NCBI GenBank assembly: GCA_035693165.1
Contig: DASSGZ010000499.1
Span: forward strand, 1-64,000
Length of the DNA stretch: 64,000 nt
Direction of reading: 5' to 3'
Source of the DNA: JAICKM01 sp035693165
Lineage (GTDB): Bacteria; Chloroflexota; Chloroflexia; QHBQ01; JAICKM01
Part shown: piece by piece, positions 24,302 through 33,002 of the stretch
How positions within the stretch are numbered: position 1 is the first letter of the stretch
How the letters are laid out: each line of letters starts with the position of its first letter
Made by a program: the position numbers and the translations under genes
Notes under the pieces: model-generated
The model's input: only the letters and a program-made list of their open reading frames with translations
Database searches by the model: none
What the model was told of the DNA's origin: nothing

Positions 24302-25333
24302 TTAATCTGTCGGTGTTTTACTGATGCGATATGAGCAGCTTTGCCCGCCTTTGCCCCGGCAAGTCACTTCTTCGATCAGGAAGTTCTTGCCGGTGGCCCA
24401 GCGCAACGTGGAGGTGAGCACGCCCACCATCGCATTGCACCCGATGTCGGTGTGGCGGTTATAGCAGTAGGGGCACATGCCCACGCTATAGATGTAATGG
24501 TCGCCCGCATCGCGCAGGTCGGTGGGGATGCCCAGGTCGCGCGAGTTGGCGACGATGCGATCCATGCTGAACTTCATCTTCATCGCCATCGGCATAAACT
24601 TCATGGCCGTGGCGGCGACCCCCAGCATGCGCGGCTGCTCGTTGATCCCGTAGTTGAATAGCTCCTGGCCGACCCGCAACTGCATCGACTTGGCGGCGCG
24701 GCCATAGAAGTCTTCCATGGCCTTGCCGAAGGCGCTGTACTGGCTATACGGGATATTAAACTCGATGACATTGGGCGGATAGTTGCCGACATACTGCTCC
24801 AGGCCGGCACTCCGCAACATGGCGTTGACGCCCTTCTCGCCGGTCACGCGCTCCACGGCCATGATCAGCAGGCGCATCCCCGCACTAGGATATTGTGGCT
24901 CTTCGCCTTCGTTGAACGTCGGCGTGGCGATGGGCGCCTCTTCATGCTCGCCCTCTTCCTCGGCGGTGAACGCCTCGGCGGGATGCGCCGGCCCACCGGC
25001 ACGCGCCGGTGCGGCCGCGGCGGCCCCGGCGGTGGCCGGCACGGGCGCCGGCGCCGCCGCGGCGCGCGCCGCGGCCATTTGCGCCTCGCGCCCGCGCACC
25101 CAGTTCATACCTTCCAGGGCCTGCTGGTTGTGCGGGTTGATCGCCAGCACCCGCTCCAGGCAGGACTTCATCATCGGCAGATTGTTGGCGACCCCACTCA
25201 GCCAGAGCCAGGCTTCCTCGTGCTGCGGCTCCAACTGTACCACACGCCCCAGGTACTCCCGCGCAAGATCCTTTTGCCCGGAAGTAGCCGCTGTCTTGCC
25301 CTTGGCTAGCAATTCTTCGGCTGTCGAAGGCAT
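24302..25333 (-). CDS. TPR and V4R-domain protein
   Basis: The 343-residue protein begins with about two tetratricopeptide repeats (residues 1-80: AREYLGRVVQLEPQHEEAWLWL), followed by an Ala/Pro-rich linker, and ends in a V4R domain (about 165-340). The V4R signature GDHYIYSVGMCPYC, the GCNAMVGVL segment and the final GGQSCSYRI contain the Cys residues expected of the family, which bind small hydrophobic ligands or metal. It may be a ligand-sensing scaffold. The ATG at 25333 has AAGGAGTGGGG just upstream; a start 12 codons earlier would bypass that site. First gene of an operon with a GH5-like protein and clpS. Confidence 0.75.
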   Translation of the reverse strand: MPSTAEELLAKGKTAATSGQKDLAREYLGRVVQLEPQHEEAWLWLSGVANNLPMMKSCLERVLAINPHNQQALEGMNWVRGREAQMAAARAAAAPAPVPATAGAAAAAPARAGGPAHPAEAFTAEEEGEHEEAPIATPTFNEGEEPQYPSAGMRLLIMAVERVTGEKGVNAMLRSAGLEQYVGNYPPNVIEFNIPYSQYSAFGKAMEDFYGRAAKSMQLRVGQELFNYGINEQPRMLGVAATAMKFMPMAMKMKFSMDRIVANSRDLGIPTDLRDAGDHYIYSVGMCPYCYNRHTDIGCNAMVGVLTSTLRWATGKNFLIEEVTCRGKGGQSCSYRISKTPTD

Positions 25334-25825
25334 TCCCCACTCCTTGCTGCCCGGTTCCCGCACGGGCACGCGCTCCGGCGAGGATCATGGAATTCCGCTG
25401 TACTGAGGCCGGTGGTGCGAAACCGCGGAGGCATCCGCCCCCACGATCCGGTCCGGGACGAAAGGCCGCTACTGCGACCGCAGTATACACCATCACTTCG
25501 GGGGAGTCAACAGCGTTTGGTAAGGATTCTCACGCCTATATTGCAGCTTAAGGCGCGGCGGCTCAAGCTTAACATGACATATAAATCACCCGACCCCGAA
25601 TACACGGCATAACGCAAAGCCCGGCGGTCCCGTTAGAACAGACGCCAGGAACCGACACGCTCTCATGCCGCGGGTGTTCCTGTGTTTACCTCTAATAGTA
25701 GCCGCATAGTTGCCCGCTATCGACTACCGTGATCCAAACCGGCCCATTCGCTCGTCACGCCAAGCAGAGTACAGCCGAATAGTTAGAGCCAAACAGCGCC
25801 AAGCGCTGCGCGCAAAGGATGTGAC
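25334..25825. other. Divergent regulatory region between the V4R operon and the cox operon
   Basis: About 490 bases without a supported gene. It contains the minus-strand promoter at 25482-25510 with a leader of about 140 bases to the V4R start. An inverted pair CAGGAAC/GTTCCTG lies at roughly 25646-25672. I could not identify a convincing plus-strand promoter for the cox operon. AAAGGATG just before 25826 is the coxB ribosome site. Short open frames here lack recognisable products. Confidence 0.5.
25482..25510 (-). promoter_or_regulatory. Promoter of the V4R / GH5-like / clpS operon
   Basis: On the minus strand TTGACT (25505-25510) and TATACT (25482-25487) are exactly 17 bases apart. The predicted start lies about 140 bases before the V4R ATG. 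Confidence 0.7.
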
Positions 25826-26767
25826 ATGCTTGATCCCATCTCGCCGCTCGCGCGTGCCAGCTACGATTTGTTCAACGGAACCCTGTTCATCTCGTTCCTG
25901 ATCCTCCTGGGCATCGGCGGATTCATTCTGTATATGATCTTCCGCTTCCGGGCCAGGCCGGGGGACGATACGGAGCCGCCGGCGATCTACAGTAACCAGC
26001 GCCTGGAGATCGCCTGGACCGCCGGCCCTGCCCTCATCCTGCTGGGTGTGCTCTTCTTCGCCATCCCCGCGCAGCTCTCGCAGGAAGTCGAGACCAGCAA
26101 GCCCGCCGATGGGCAGGAGCCGCCCGATATCCAGATCATCGGGCACCAGTGGTGGTGGGAGATCCGTTATCCCCAGGCCGGCGCCAGCGTCATCACCGCC
26201 AACGAACTCCACATGCCGGTCGGCAAGCGCTTATTGATCCAGGTCGATTCGGGCGACGTGATCCACGACGTGTGGATCCCGCGACTCGGCCCGAAGATGG
26301 ACACCGTGCCCGGCCAGACCAACTGGATGTGGTTGCAGGCCGACCGGGCGGGCACCTATCCCGGCGTCTGCGCCGAGTATTGCGGGACGGAGCACGCCTG
26401 GATGCTGCTCAAGGCCATCGCCCAGCCGCAGGCCGAGTTCGACGCCTGGCTGCAACAGCAACGCGCCCCGGCGGTGGCGCCCACAACCGCCGAGGCGCAG
26501 CATGGCGCGCAACTCTTCGCCCAGCGGACGTGCATCAACTGCCACGCGATCAGCGGCACCGCGGCCCAGGCGCGCGTCGGCCCCGACCTCACCCACTATG
26601 CCAGCCGCGGGGTGCTGGGCGCGGGCGTCCTGACCCGGACCCCGGAGAACACCATGCGCTGGCTGAAGGACCCGCAGGAAGTCAAGCCGGGCAATCGCAT
26701 GCCCAACCTGCACCTGGCCCCGGATGAGTTGCGAGATCTCACGGCCTATATGGAGAGCTTGAAATGA
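25826..26767 (+). CDS. coxB: Cytochrome c oxidase subunit II, caa3-type (fused cytochrome c)
   Basis: Accepts electrons and passes them through the CuA centre to subunit I. Two membrane helices (about 16-40 and 65-83) precede the outer-face CuA domain with ligands His147, Cys182, Glu184, Cys186, His190 and Met193 (CAEYCGTEHAWM). A C-terminal cytochrome c domain with CINCH (heme Cys236, Cys239, His240) makes it caa3-type. The aromatic HQWWWE electron-entry patch is present. No lipobox is seen. The gene starts the operon and overlaps coxA by 4 bases. Confidence 0.97.
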   Translation: MLDPISPLARASYDLFNGTLFISFLILLGIGGFILYMIFRFRARPGDDTEPPAIYSNQRLEIAWTAGPALILLGVLFFAIPAQLSQEVETSKPADGQEPPDIQIIGHQWWWEIRYPQAGASVITANELHMPVGKRLLIQVDSGDVIHDVWIPRLGPKMDTVPGQTNWMWLQADRAGTYPGVCAEYCGTEHAWMLLKAIAQPQAEFDAWLQQQRAPAVAPTTAEAQHGAQLFAQRTCINCHAISGTAAQARVGPDLTHYASRGVLGAGVLTRTPENTMRWLKDPQEVKPGNRMPNLHLAPDELRDLTAYMESLK

Positions 26768-28425
26768 GCGCAATTCCGCTGGTTCCCGAACCCACCGAAG
26801 CCCTGCCGGCTGTTCGCTCCGACGAGGGGCTGATTAGCTGGATCGCATCGGTCGATCACAAGCAGATCGGCATCCTGTACCTGATCACGACGATCTTCTT
26901 CTTCGTCGTCGGGGGCATCGAAGCCCTATTGATGCGGCTGCAACTGGCGGTGCCCGGCAATACGCTGCTGCAACCGGGGGCCTATAACCAGATCTTCACT
27001 ATGCACGGCACGACGATGGTCTTCCTGGTCGTCATGCCCATCCTGATCGGGTTCGCCAACTACTTCGTGCCGCTGATGATCGGGGCGCGCGACGTGGCTT
27101 TCCCGCGCCTGAACGCCTTCAGCTACTGGATGTTGCTGTTCAGCGGCCTGCTGCTCTACTACAGCTTCGTGGCGGGCGGCGCGCCCGACGCCGGGTGGTT
27201 TGCCTACGCACCCCTGAGCGAACGGCCCTACGCGACCACGCCCGGCCTGGACTACTACACCGTGGGCCTGCTGGCAAGCGGTATCGGCACCGTCGCCTCC
27301 GCGATCAACCTGATCGTCACCATCCTGCACCTGCGCGCGCCGGGCATGACGCTGCGCCGGCTGCCGCTCTTTGTCTGGATGGTGCTGTTCAACTCGATCC
27401 TGATTATTCTCGTGATTCCGGCGCTCAACGCCGCGCTGGCGATGCTGCTCATCGACCGCCAGTTGGCCGCGCACTTCTTCGACCCGCTGCACGGCGGCCA
27501 CCCGCTACTCTGGCAGCACATCTTCTGGTCCTTCGGCCACCCCGAAGTCTATATCATGGTCTTGCCGGCCTTCGGCATGATCTCGGAGATGATCCCCGTC
27601 TTCTCCCGCAAACCGATCTTCGGCTACGGCTTCGTGGCCGGTTCGACCATCGCCATCGGGTTCTTGAGCCTGCTGGTCTATGCGCACCACATGTTCACGG
27701 TCGGCCTGGGCTTCACGCTCGACCTGGCCTTCGGCCTCGCCAGCATGATGATCGCCATCCCTACCGGGGTCAAGATCTTCAACTGGACGACGACCATGTT
27801 CCGCGGCAGGCTCCACTTCACCACCGCGATGAAGTTCGCGGTGGCCTTCCTGATCCTGTTCTCGATGGGCGGCGTCACCGGCGTGCAGTTCGCGACGGTG
27901 CCGGTCGACAAGCAACTGACCGACAGCTACTACGTGGTGGCACACATGCACTATGTGCTGTTCGGCGGCACGGCCTTCGCGGTGTTCGGCGCCTTCTATT
28001 ACTGGTTCCCCAAGATGACCGGGCGGATGCTGTCGGAGCGCTGGGGCAACGTCCACTTCTGGCTGGCCTTCATCGGCTTCAACATGACCTTCCTGATCCA
28101 GCACGTGCTGGGCTGGGAAGGGATGCCGCGCCGGGTGTGGACCTATGCCGACAATCCCGGCTGGGGCCTGATGAACATGATCTCGACCATCGGCGCGTTC
28201 ATCCTGGCCTTCTCGGTGCTGGTCTTCGTCATCAACTGTGTAATCAGCCTGCGGCGCGGCCAGATCGCGGGCGATAATCCCTGGAACGCCTGGACGCTGG
28301 AATGGGCGACCACCTCGCCGCCGCCCATCCACAACTTCGACCAGATCCCGCCTATCCGGGGCCGCCGGCCTCTCTGGGACCTGGCCCATCCCGAAGCCGC
28401 CGACTGGAAGAATGAGCACCATTAG
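26764..28425 (+). CDS. coxA: Cytochrome c oxidase subunit I
   Basis: Catalytic subunit that reduces oxygen at the heme a3-CuB site and pumps protons. The 553-residue, roughly 12-helix protein has the heme a His in FTMHGTTM, the CuB and cross-linked Tyr motif GHPEVYIM (A-type K-channel Tyr), the HH pair in YAHHMFTVG, and the heme a/a3 ligands in VVAHMHYVLFG. It overlaps the end of coxB by 4 bases and is followed by coxC after 13 bases. Confidence 0.98.
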   Translation: MSAIPLVPEPTEALPAVRSDEGLISWIASVDHKQIGILYLITTIFFFVVGGIEALLMRLQLAVPGNTLLQPGAYNQIFTMHGTTMVFLVVMPILIGFANYFVPLMIGARDVAFPRLNAFSYWMLLFSGLLLYYSFVAGGAPDAGWFAYAPLSERPYATTPGLDYYTVGLLASGIGTVASAINLIVTILHLRAPGMTLRRLPLFVWMVLFNSILIILVIPALNAALAMLLIDRQLAAHFFDPLHGGHPLLWQHIFWSFGHPEVYIMVLPAFGMISEMIPVFSRKPIFGYGFVAGSTIAIGFLSLLVYAHHMFTVGLGFTLDLAFGLASMMIAIPTGVKIFNWTTTMFRGRLHFTTAMKFAVAFLILFSMGGVTGVQFATVPVDKQLTDSYYVVAHMHYVLFGGTAFAVFGAFYYWFPKMTGRMLSERWGNVHFWLAFIGFNMTFLIQHVLGWEGMPRRVWTYADNPGWGLMNMISTIGAFILAFSVLVFVINCVISLRRGQIAGDNPWNAWTLEWATTSPPPIHNFDQIPPIRGRRPLWDLAHPEAADWKNEHH

Positions 28426-28438
28426 GGGGAGTCACGCC

Positions 28439-29071
28439 ATGACAGGCATTGAACACCTGAACGCCGGGCGCGCGGAAACGGAAGCGCCGCACCTCGACCG
28501 GTTTGAACGGCTGGAACCGAACCAACTGGCGGTCGCCATCTTCATCCTGTCCGAAGTGGTCTTCTTCGCCATGCTGATCATCGCCTATATCTTCTACCGG
28601 GACTCGCCCGCCGTGGCCGGCGGCCCCACGGCGAAGACGGCCCTCGATATTCCGCTGACCACGCTGTTCAGCATCTGCCTGTTCGCCAGCAGCGGCACGA
28701 TCTGGTTCGCCGACCGCAGCCTGGCGCGCGGCAACGAGAACGGCGTGCGGCTGTGGCTGGGCGCGACGATTGTCCTGGGCGCCGTCTTCATCGGCGGGCA
28801 GGGATACGAGTACTTCAAGTTGCTCAGCGAGGACATCACGCTGAACACGAACCTGTTCGGCACCACCTTCTATACGCTGACCGGCTTCCACGGCCTGCAC
28901 GTGACCGCCGGGCTGGTCGCGCTGATCATTCTCTTCGTCCTGGCCTTGATGGGCCAGTTCCGCAACGTCACGCACAACTCGGCCATGGCCGCGATCTCGT
29001 TGTACTGGCACTTTGTCGACGTGGTGTGGGTGGTGGTCTTTTCCGTCGTCTACATCTGGGCGTTGTTCTGA
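28439..29071 (+). CDS. coxC: Cytochrome c oxidase subunit III
   Basis: Five-helix subunit III (210 residues) that stabilises the oxidase and aids proton uptake. Family features: LAVAIFILSEVVFFAML in the first helix, then EYFKLLSEDI, FYTLTGFHGLHVTAGL and the C-terminal SLYWHFVDVVWVVVFSVVY. The ATG at 28439 follows GGGGGAG by 7 bases. An alternative ATG at 28412 overlapping coxA is possible but lacks that spacing. Its stop overlaps the next start (TGATG). Confidence 0.95.
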   Translation: MTGIEHLNAGRAETEAPHLDRFERLEPNQLAVAIFILSEVVFFAMLIIAYIFYRDSPAVAGGPTAKTALDIPLTTLFSICLFASSGTIWFADRSLARGNENGVRLWLGATIVLGAVFIGGQGYEYFKLLSEDITLNTNLFGTTFYTLTGFHGLHVTAGLVALIILFVLALMGQFRNVTHNSAMAAISLYWHFVDVVWVVVFSVVYIWALF

Positions 29072-29892
29072 TGACTGTGCAGCGGCTGCTACTGACGGCG
29101 TGGGAGTGGGAACCCTCCGTGGTGCTGGGGTGCATCGCGCTGGTGCTGGCCTATCTGGCGGCCCTGCGCTTCCGGCCCAGCATGGCCTGGGTGCCCTTCC
29201 TGCTGGGCGTGGGCTTCTTACTGCTCAGCCTGGTCTCGCCCATCGATGTGCTGGGCGATCGCTACCTGTTCAGTATGCACATGCTGCAACACCTGTTGAT
29301 GATCGTGGTGGTGCCGCCGCTGCTGCTGCTGGGGTTGCCGGCGGACCTGCTGCGGCGGATACTGGCCTGGCGCCCAGCCCGGATCGTCGCCACGGCGGCC
29401 AGTAACGGCCCGGCGGCCTGGGTGCTCGCCGTGACCACACTCTACGTGTGGCACGTGCCCGCGCTCTACGACGCCGCGTTGCACAGCGAGCCGCTGCACA
29501 TCCTGGAACATCTCTGCTTCCTGGTCACGGCGACGATCTTCTGGTGGCCGATCCTGGCGCCTCTGCCGGAATACCGCCTGCCGGTGGCGAGCGGCATTAT
29601 CTATCTGTTCGCGGCCTCCCTCGCCAACGACGCGCTGGGCATCGCGATCACCTTCGCGGCGCCCGGCCTCTATCCGACGTATTTGCGCCCGGATAACGCG
29701 CAAGGCATCTTAACGCTGCTGCGCGACGACCTGAACATCTCGGCGCGCCAGGACCAGCAAGCCGCCGGGGTCCTCATGTGGATCCCCAGCAACCTGCCGC
29801 TGCTGGTGGCCGTCATCGGTCTCCTGATCCGCTGGTTTGGCGAGCCGGAGCCGGACATCACCCCGGCCAACGACTCCGCCGGGGCAGGGTAA
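29071..29892 (+). CDS. ctaG: CtaG-type cytochrome c oxidase assembly protein
   Basis: Membrane assembly factor of the Bacillus-type CtaG (Caa3_CtaG) family, required in that family for caa3-oxidase formation. 273 residues with about seven helices. Conserved His residues appear in MHMLQHLLM, in LYVWHVPALYDAAL and in HILEHLCF. The ATG shares a base with the coxC stop, so translation is coupled. The C-terminal 20 residues are hydrophilic. Confidence 0.9.
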   Translation: MTVQRLLLTAWEWEPSVVLGCIALVLAYLAALRFRPSMAWVPFLLGVGFLLLSLVSPIDVLGDRYLFSMHMLQHLLMIVVVPPLLLLGLPADLLRRILAWRPARIVATAASNGPAAWVLAVTTLYVWHVPALYDAALHSEPLHILEHLCFLVTATIFWWPILAPLPEYRLPVASGIIYLFAASLANDALGIAITFAAPGLYPTYLRPDNAQGILTLLRDDLNISARQDQQAAGVLMWIPSNLPLLVAVIGLLIRWFGEPEPDITPANDSAGAG

Positions 29893-29916
29893 ACGCACAA
29901 GGGAGGAGTAGAGCCA

Positions 29917-30393
29917 ATGGATCCCGAAGAACGAGCCATCCCACCCACGCACGAGGAGTTCGCGCCCCCGGCAGCCGTGACCCGTGGGATCATGGGGCGG
30001 GCGGCGGGACTCGCCGCTACCGGCGCCCATGCCGCCCTGGCCGGGCTACGCACCACGCCGGTGCCCGTATTCGCCGGGGCACCCGCGCTAACCGTCGCTT
30101 CAATGCCGGCGGGCAGCGGCGCGGCGCGGGACACGACGAGTGCCGGGCCGGATGCGAGCGAGCCGATCCGCCCCCGCCCGCACGAGATCCCGCACATCGA
30201 GCCGGATCCCGGTTGGAACCTGCCCCGACCCGCGCACCTGCCCCACCCGACCTACTGGCCCGCCGTGCTGGCGATGGGCATCGTCTTTTTCGCCTGGGGC
30301 TTGGTAACAAATCCCGTCGTCACCGCCGTCGGCGTCATCATTTTCTTCGTTGCCCTGCTGGGGTGGATTGGAGAGATGCGCCATGATTCGTGA
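29917..30393 (+). CDS. Cytochrome c oxidase subunit IV-like protein
   Basis: 158 residues: a disordered Ala/Pro-rich N-terminal 100, then two closely spaced membrane helices (YWPAVLAMGIVFFAWGL, then TAVGVIIFFVALLGWIGEM). This two-helix tail is typical of the small subunit IV of actinobacterial and chloroflexal oxidases; the long N-terminal extension is unusual. GGGAGGAG lies about 10 bases before the ATG. The last 11 bases overlap the next gene, and the codons for GWIGEMR contain its ribosome-binding site. Confidence 0.75.
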   Translation: MDPEERAIPPTHEEFAPPAAVTRGIMGRAAGLAATGAHAALAGLRTTPVPVFAGAPALTVASMPAGSGAARDTTSAGPDASEPIRPRPHEIPHIEPDPGWNLPRPAHLPHPTYWPAVLAMGIVFFAWGLVTNPVVTAVGVIIFFVALLGWIGEMRHDS

Positions 30394-32413
30394 GGCCCTG
30401 CCCCTGGCCGGCGCCCGGCCCGCGCGGCCCCTCCCGCGCCTCGGCATCCGCGCCTATCGCCGGCTAACGGCGGCCACGGCCGCCGCCACCTGGATCTTGA
30501 TCGTGCTGGGCGGCATCGTGCGGGCGACGGAGTCGGGCCTCGGCTGCGCCACCTGGCCCATGTGCGACGGCAGCCTGCTGCCGAAGCTGGAGTATCACCA
30601 GCTCATCGAGTGGAATCACCGCTTCTTCGCCACGCTCGTCGGCCTGCTGATGATCGCCACGGTCGGCGCCACCCTGCTCTGGTTCCGGCGGCCCCGGCGG
30701 CTGCTCTGGCTGGCGCTGCTGGCCGCCGTGACCTACATCGTGCAGGCCATCCTGGGCGGGATCACCGTGCTGCTCAAGCTGCCGCAGACCTGGATCGCCG
30801 CCCATATGGGCAACTCGATGCTGCTGCTGGCCGCCCTGATCCTGCTGGCGCTCTTTGCCTACCTGGGGCCGGTGGGCGTGGGCGAGTCCGACCGGCGGCT
30901 GCGCCGGCTGGCGCTGGGCACCACCCTCTGGACCTATGCCGCGATGTTCACCGGATCCGCGGTGGTCGGGGCCAAGGCCGATCTTGCCTGCCCGGCCTGG
31001 CCCTTCTGCGCCGACACCAACCTCCTGCCCGTGACCTTCGACCAATGGATCAACTTCGGCCACCGCATCTCCGTCGCGTTTTCCGATATCCTGATGCTGC
31101 TGCTGGCCGTCGCCATCTGGCGCACCCGGCAGGGCAATCGCCGGCTCATGCTCAGCACGCACATCCTGGCCGTGTTCTATGTCGGTCAGGTCTTGCTGGG
31201 CGCCGTCACCATCTGGACCGGCGCGCCGCCGGTGATGAAAAGCGCGCACCTGGCGCTGGCCGCCGCCGTCTGGGGCGCGCTGGTGCTGATGACGGCCTTC
31301 GTCTGGATCGGCGCCCCCGATGCCGCACCCGGCGCCGGTCCCGGCGAACCGGCCCCGCGCCGCGCCCGCCGCCCGCGCCCGGCCCCGCTCGTGACGCAGG
31401 CTCACGCGCAGTACCGGGTGCTGGAGACAGCCCAGGCTTACGCCACCCTGATGAAGCCGCGCATCATCCCCTTGCTGCTGGTGCCCACCGTGGCGGCCAT
31501 CTTGATGGCGGCGATGATCCACCCGCCCGCGCAGCCGCTGCCCTGGCTGATCGTCTGGACCATGCTCGGCGGTATCCTGGCCGCCGGAGGCGCGCACGCC
31601 CTCAACCACTACCTGGATCGCGACCTCGACAGCCGGATGCGGCGCACCCGCAACCGGCCCGTCGTCACCGGGCGCATCCGGCCCCGGCGGGCGCTGGCCT
31701 TCGGCGTTGTGCTCAGCGTGCTGGCCTTCGGGCAACTCTGGCTCACGACCAACCTCACGGCGGCCCTGCTGGCCATCGCCGGCAACCTGTTCTATGTCTT
31801 TATCTACACCATCTGGCTGAAGCGCACCAGCACGCAGAATATCGTGATCGGCGGCGCGGCGGGCGCGGTGCCGCCGCTGGTGGGCTGGGCCGCCGTGACC
31901 GGCGACATCGGCGTGCCGGCGCTGCTGTTTTTCACCATCATCTTTTTCTGGACACCGCCGCACTTCTGGGCGCTGGCCCTGGTGCGGCAAGAAGACTACC
32001 GTGCGGCGGGGATCCCCATGCTGCCGGTCGTGCGCGGAGCGTATAACACCCGCGTGCAGATCCTGGTCTACAGCGTGTTGCTGCTGGCGGTGAGCCTGTT
32101 GCTGTTCGCCACGAACGCGCTCGGCCTCATCTATCTGGCCGCCGCGACCGCGCTGGGGGCGATGTTCGTGCTGCGCGCCGGCCAGCTCCTGGGCGACGGC
32201 TCGGTGCCGCGCGCCTGGCGCCTGTTCAAGTTCTCGAATATCTATCTGGCTTTGCTCTATCTGGTCATGGTAGTGGATCGGCTCGTCGCCTTCGCCGGGA
32301 TCAGCGTCCTGCTCTGGGGACTGCTGATGATCGTGCTTGCGGCCGGCGTGGCGCTAATCGTGATGGGCCTGGCTTGCGCCGGCTGGATTGGAGAACTTCG
32401 CCATGGCACATGA
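30383..32413 (+). CDS. Heme A synthase / heme O synthase fusion (CtaA-CtaB)
   Basis: One 676-residue membrane protein that joins both steps making heme A for the oxidase. The N-terminal half (about 15-305) is CtaA/Cox15, with GGIVRATESGLGCATWPMC, the EWNHRF and HMGNSMLLL His residues and a second FGHRISV His. An Arg/Pro-rich linker follows. The C-terminal half (about 350-655) is the CtaB farnesyltransferase: TLMKPRI, the Mg-prenyl site NHYLDRDLDSRMRRTRNRP, the YTIWLKR loop and WTPPHFWALA. The ATG at 30383 sits 11 bases inside the previous gene; GGAGAG lies 8 bases before it. Confidence 0.95.
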   Translation: MIREALPLAGARPARPLPRLGIRAYRRLTAATAAATWILIVLGGIVRATESGLGCATWPMCDGSLLPKLEYHQLIEWNHRFFATLVGLLMIATVGATLLWFRRPRRLLWLALLAAVTYIVQAILGGITVLLKLPQTWIAAHMGNSMLLLAALILLALFAYLGPVGVGESDRRLRRLALGTTLWTYAAMFTGSAVVGAKADLACPAWPFCADTNLLPVTFDQWINFGHRISVAFSDILMLLLAVAIWRTRQGNRRLMLSTHILAVFYVGQVLLGAVTIWTGAPPVMKSAHLALAAAVWGALVLMTAFVWIGAPDAAPGAGPGEPAPRRARRPRPAPLVTQAHAQYRVLETAQAYATLMKPRIIPLLLVPTVAAILMAAMIHPPAQPLPWLIVWTMLGGILAAGGAHALNHYLDRDLDSRMRRTRNRPVVTGRIRPRRALAFGVVLSVLAFGQLWLTTNLTAALLAIAGNLFYVFIYTIWLKRTSTQNIVIGGAAGAVPPLVGWAAVTGDIGVPALLFFTIIFFWTPPHFWALALVRQEDYRAAGIPMLPVVRGAYNTRVQILVYSVLLLAVSLLLFATNALGLIYLAAATALGAMFVLRAGQLLGDGSVPRAWRLFKFSNIYLALLYLVMVVDRLVAFAGISVLLWGLLMIVLAAGVALIVMGLACAGWIGELRHGT

Positions 32414-32915
32414 TATCAACGACCGCACCAGCGTCCGCACCCTCACCCGGCGCCAGTTTCTGACCTGGATCTCGGTGGCCCTGGGCGGCGTGGGCTCGGC
32501 GCTGGTCGGCATCCCGGTGATCAGCTTCCTGCTGGCGCCGCTCTTCGAGAAGCCGCGGCAAAGCTGGCGCCCGGTCGGCGACGCCGACCACTTTAAGATC
32601 GGGGAGACGGTGCAGGTCGCCTTCACCGACCCATCGCCCCTGCCCTGGGCGGGGGTCACGGCGGCCACGGCGGTCTGGCTGCGCCGGGAGAGCAAGGACC
32701 AGTTCACCGCCTTTGCCGTAAATTGCAGCCACCTGGGCTGCCCGGTCCAGTGGATCCCCGACGGCCAGTTGTTCCTATGCCCCTGCCATGGCGGGGTCTA
32801 CTATGCCAACGGCACCGTGGCCGCAGGGCCCCCGCCGCGGTCCTTAACCACGTATAACGTCCGGGTCAACGCGGGCCAGGTCGAGATCCTCACCCAGCCC
32901 ACGCCGATTGTGTGA
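32403..32915 (+). CDS. Rieske iron-sulfur protein
   Basis: High-potential 2Fe-2S subunit of a quinol:cytochrome c reductase. A twin-Arg-like start (LTRRQFLTWISVALGG) precedes one membrane anchor (about 20-45). The cluster ligands are Cys108, His110 (CSHLGC, disulfide Cys113) and Cys126, His129 (CPCHGG, disulfide Cys128), followed by the GPPPR Pro loop. 170 residues. It overlaps the CtaA-CtaB gene by 11 bases and is followed by the cytochrome b gene. Confidence 0.95.
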   Translation: MAHDINDRTSVRTLTRRQFLTWISVALGGVGSALVGIPVISFLLAPLFEKPRQSWRPVGDADHFKIGETVQVAFTDPSPLPWAGVTAATAVWLRRESKDQFTAFAVNCSHLGCPVQWIPDGQLFLCPCHGGVYYANGTVAAGPPPRSLTTYNVRVNAGQVEILTQPTPIV

Positions 32916-33002
32916 GGCCCGGTTCGCGGCGCGGCGGTGTGCCCGCCGGGGCCGGTTCGCCGACCGGGACCCCGCCCGCGGATCGCGCAAAGGAGCAAGA
33001 CA

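Noticed and set aside
25412..25901. Small open frames (25412-25612 and 25710-25901) as genes upstream of coxB
   Set aside because: No ribosome sites, no recognisable products, and they cross the V4R promoter or the coxB start.
28412..28438. Starting coxC at the ATG that overlaps coxA
   Set aside because: The ATG at 28439 has a GGGGGAG site at the right distance and a family-like N-terminus. The earlier start remains possible.
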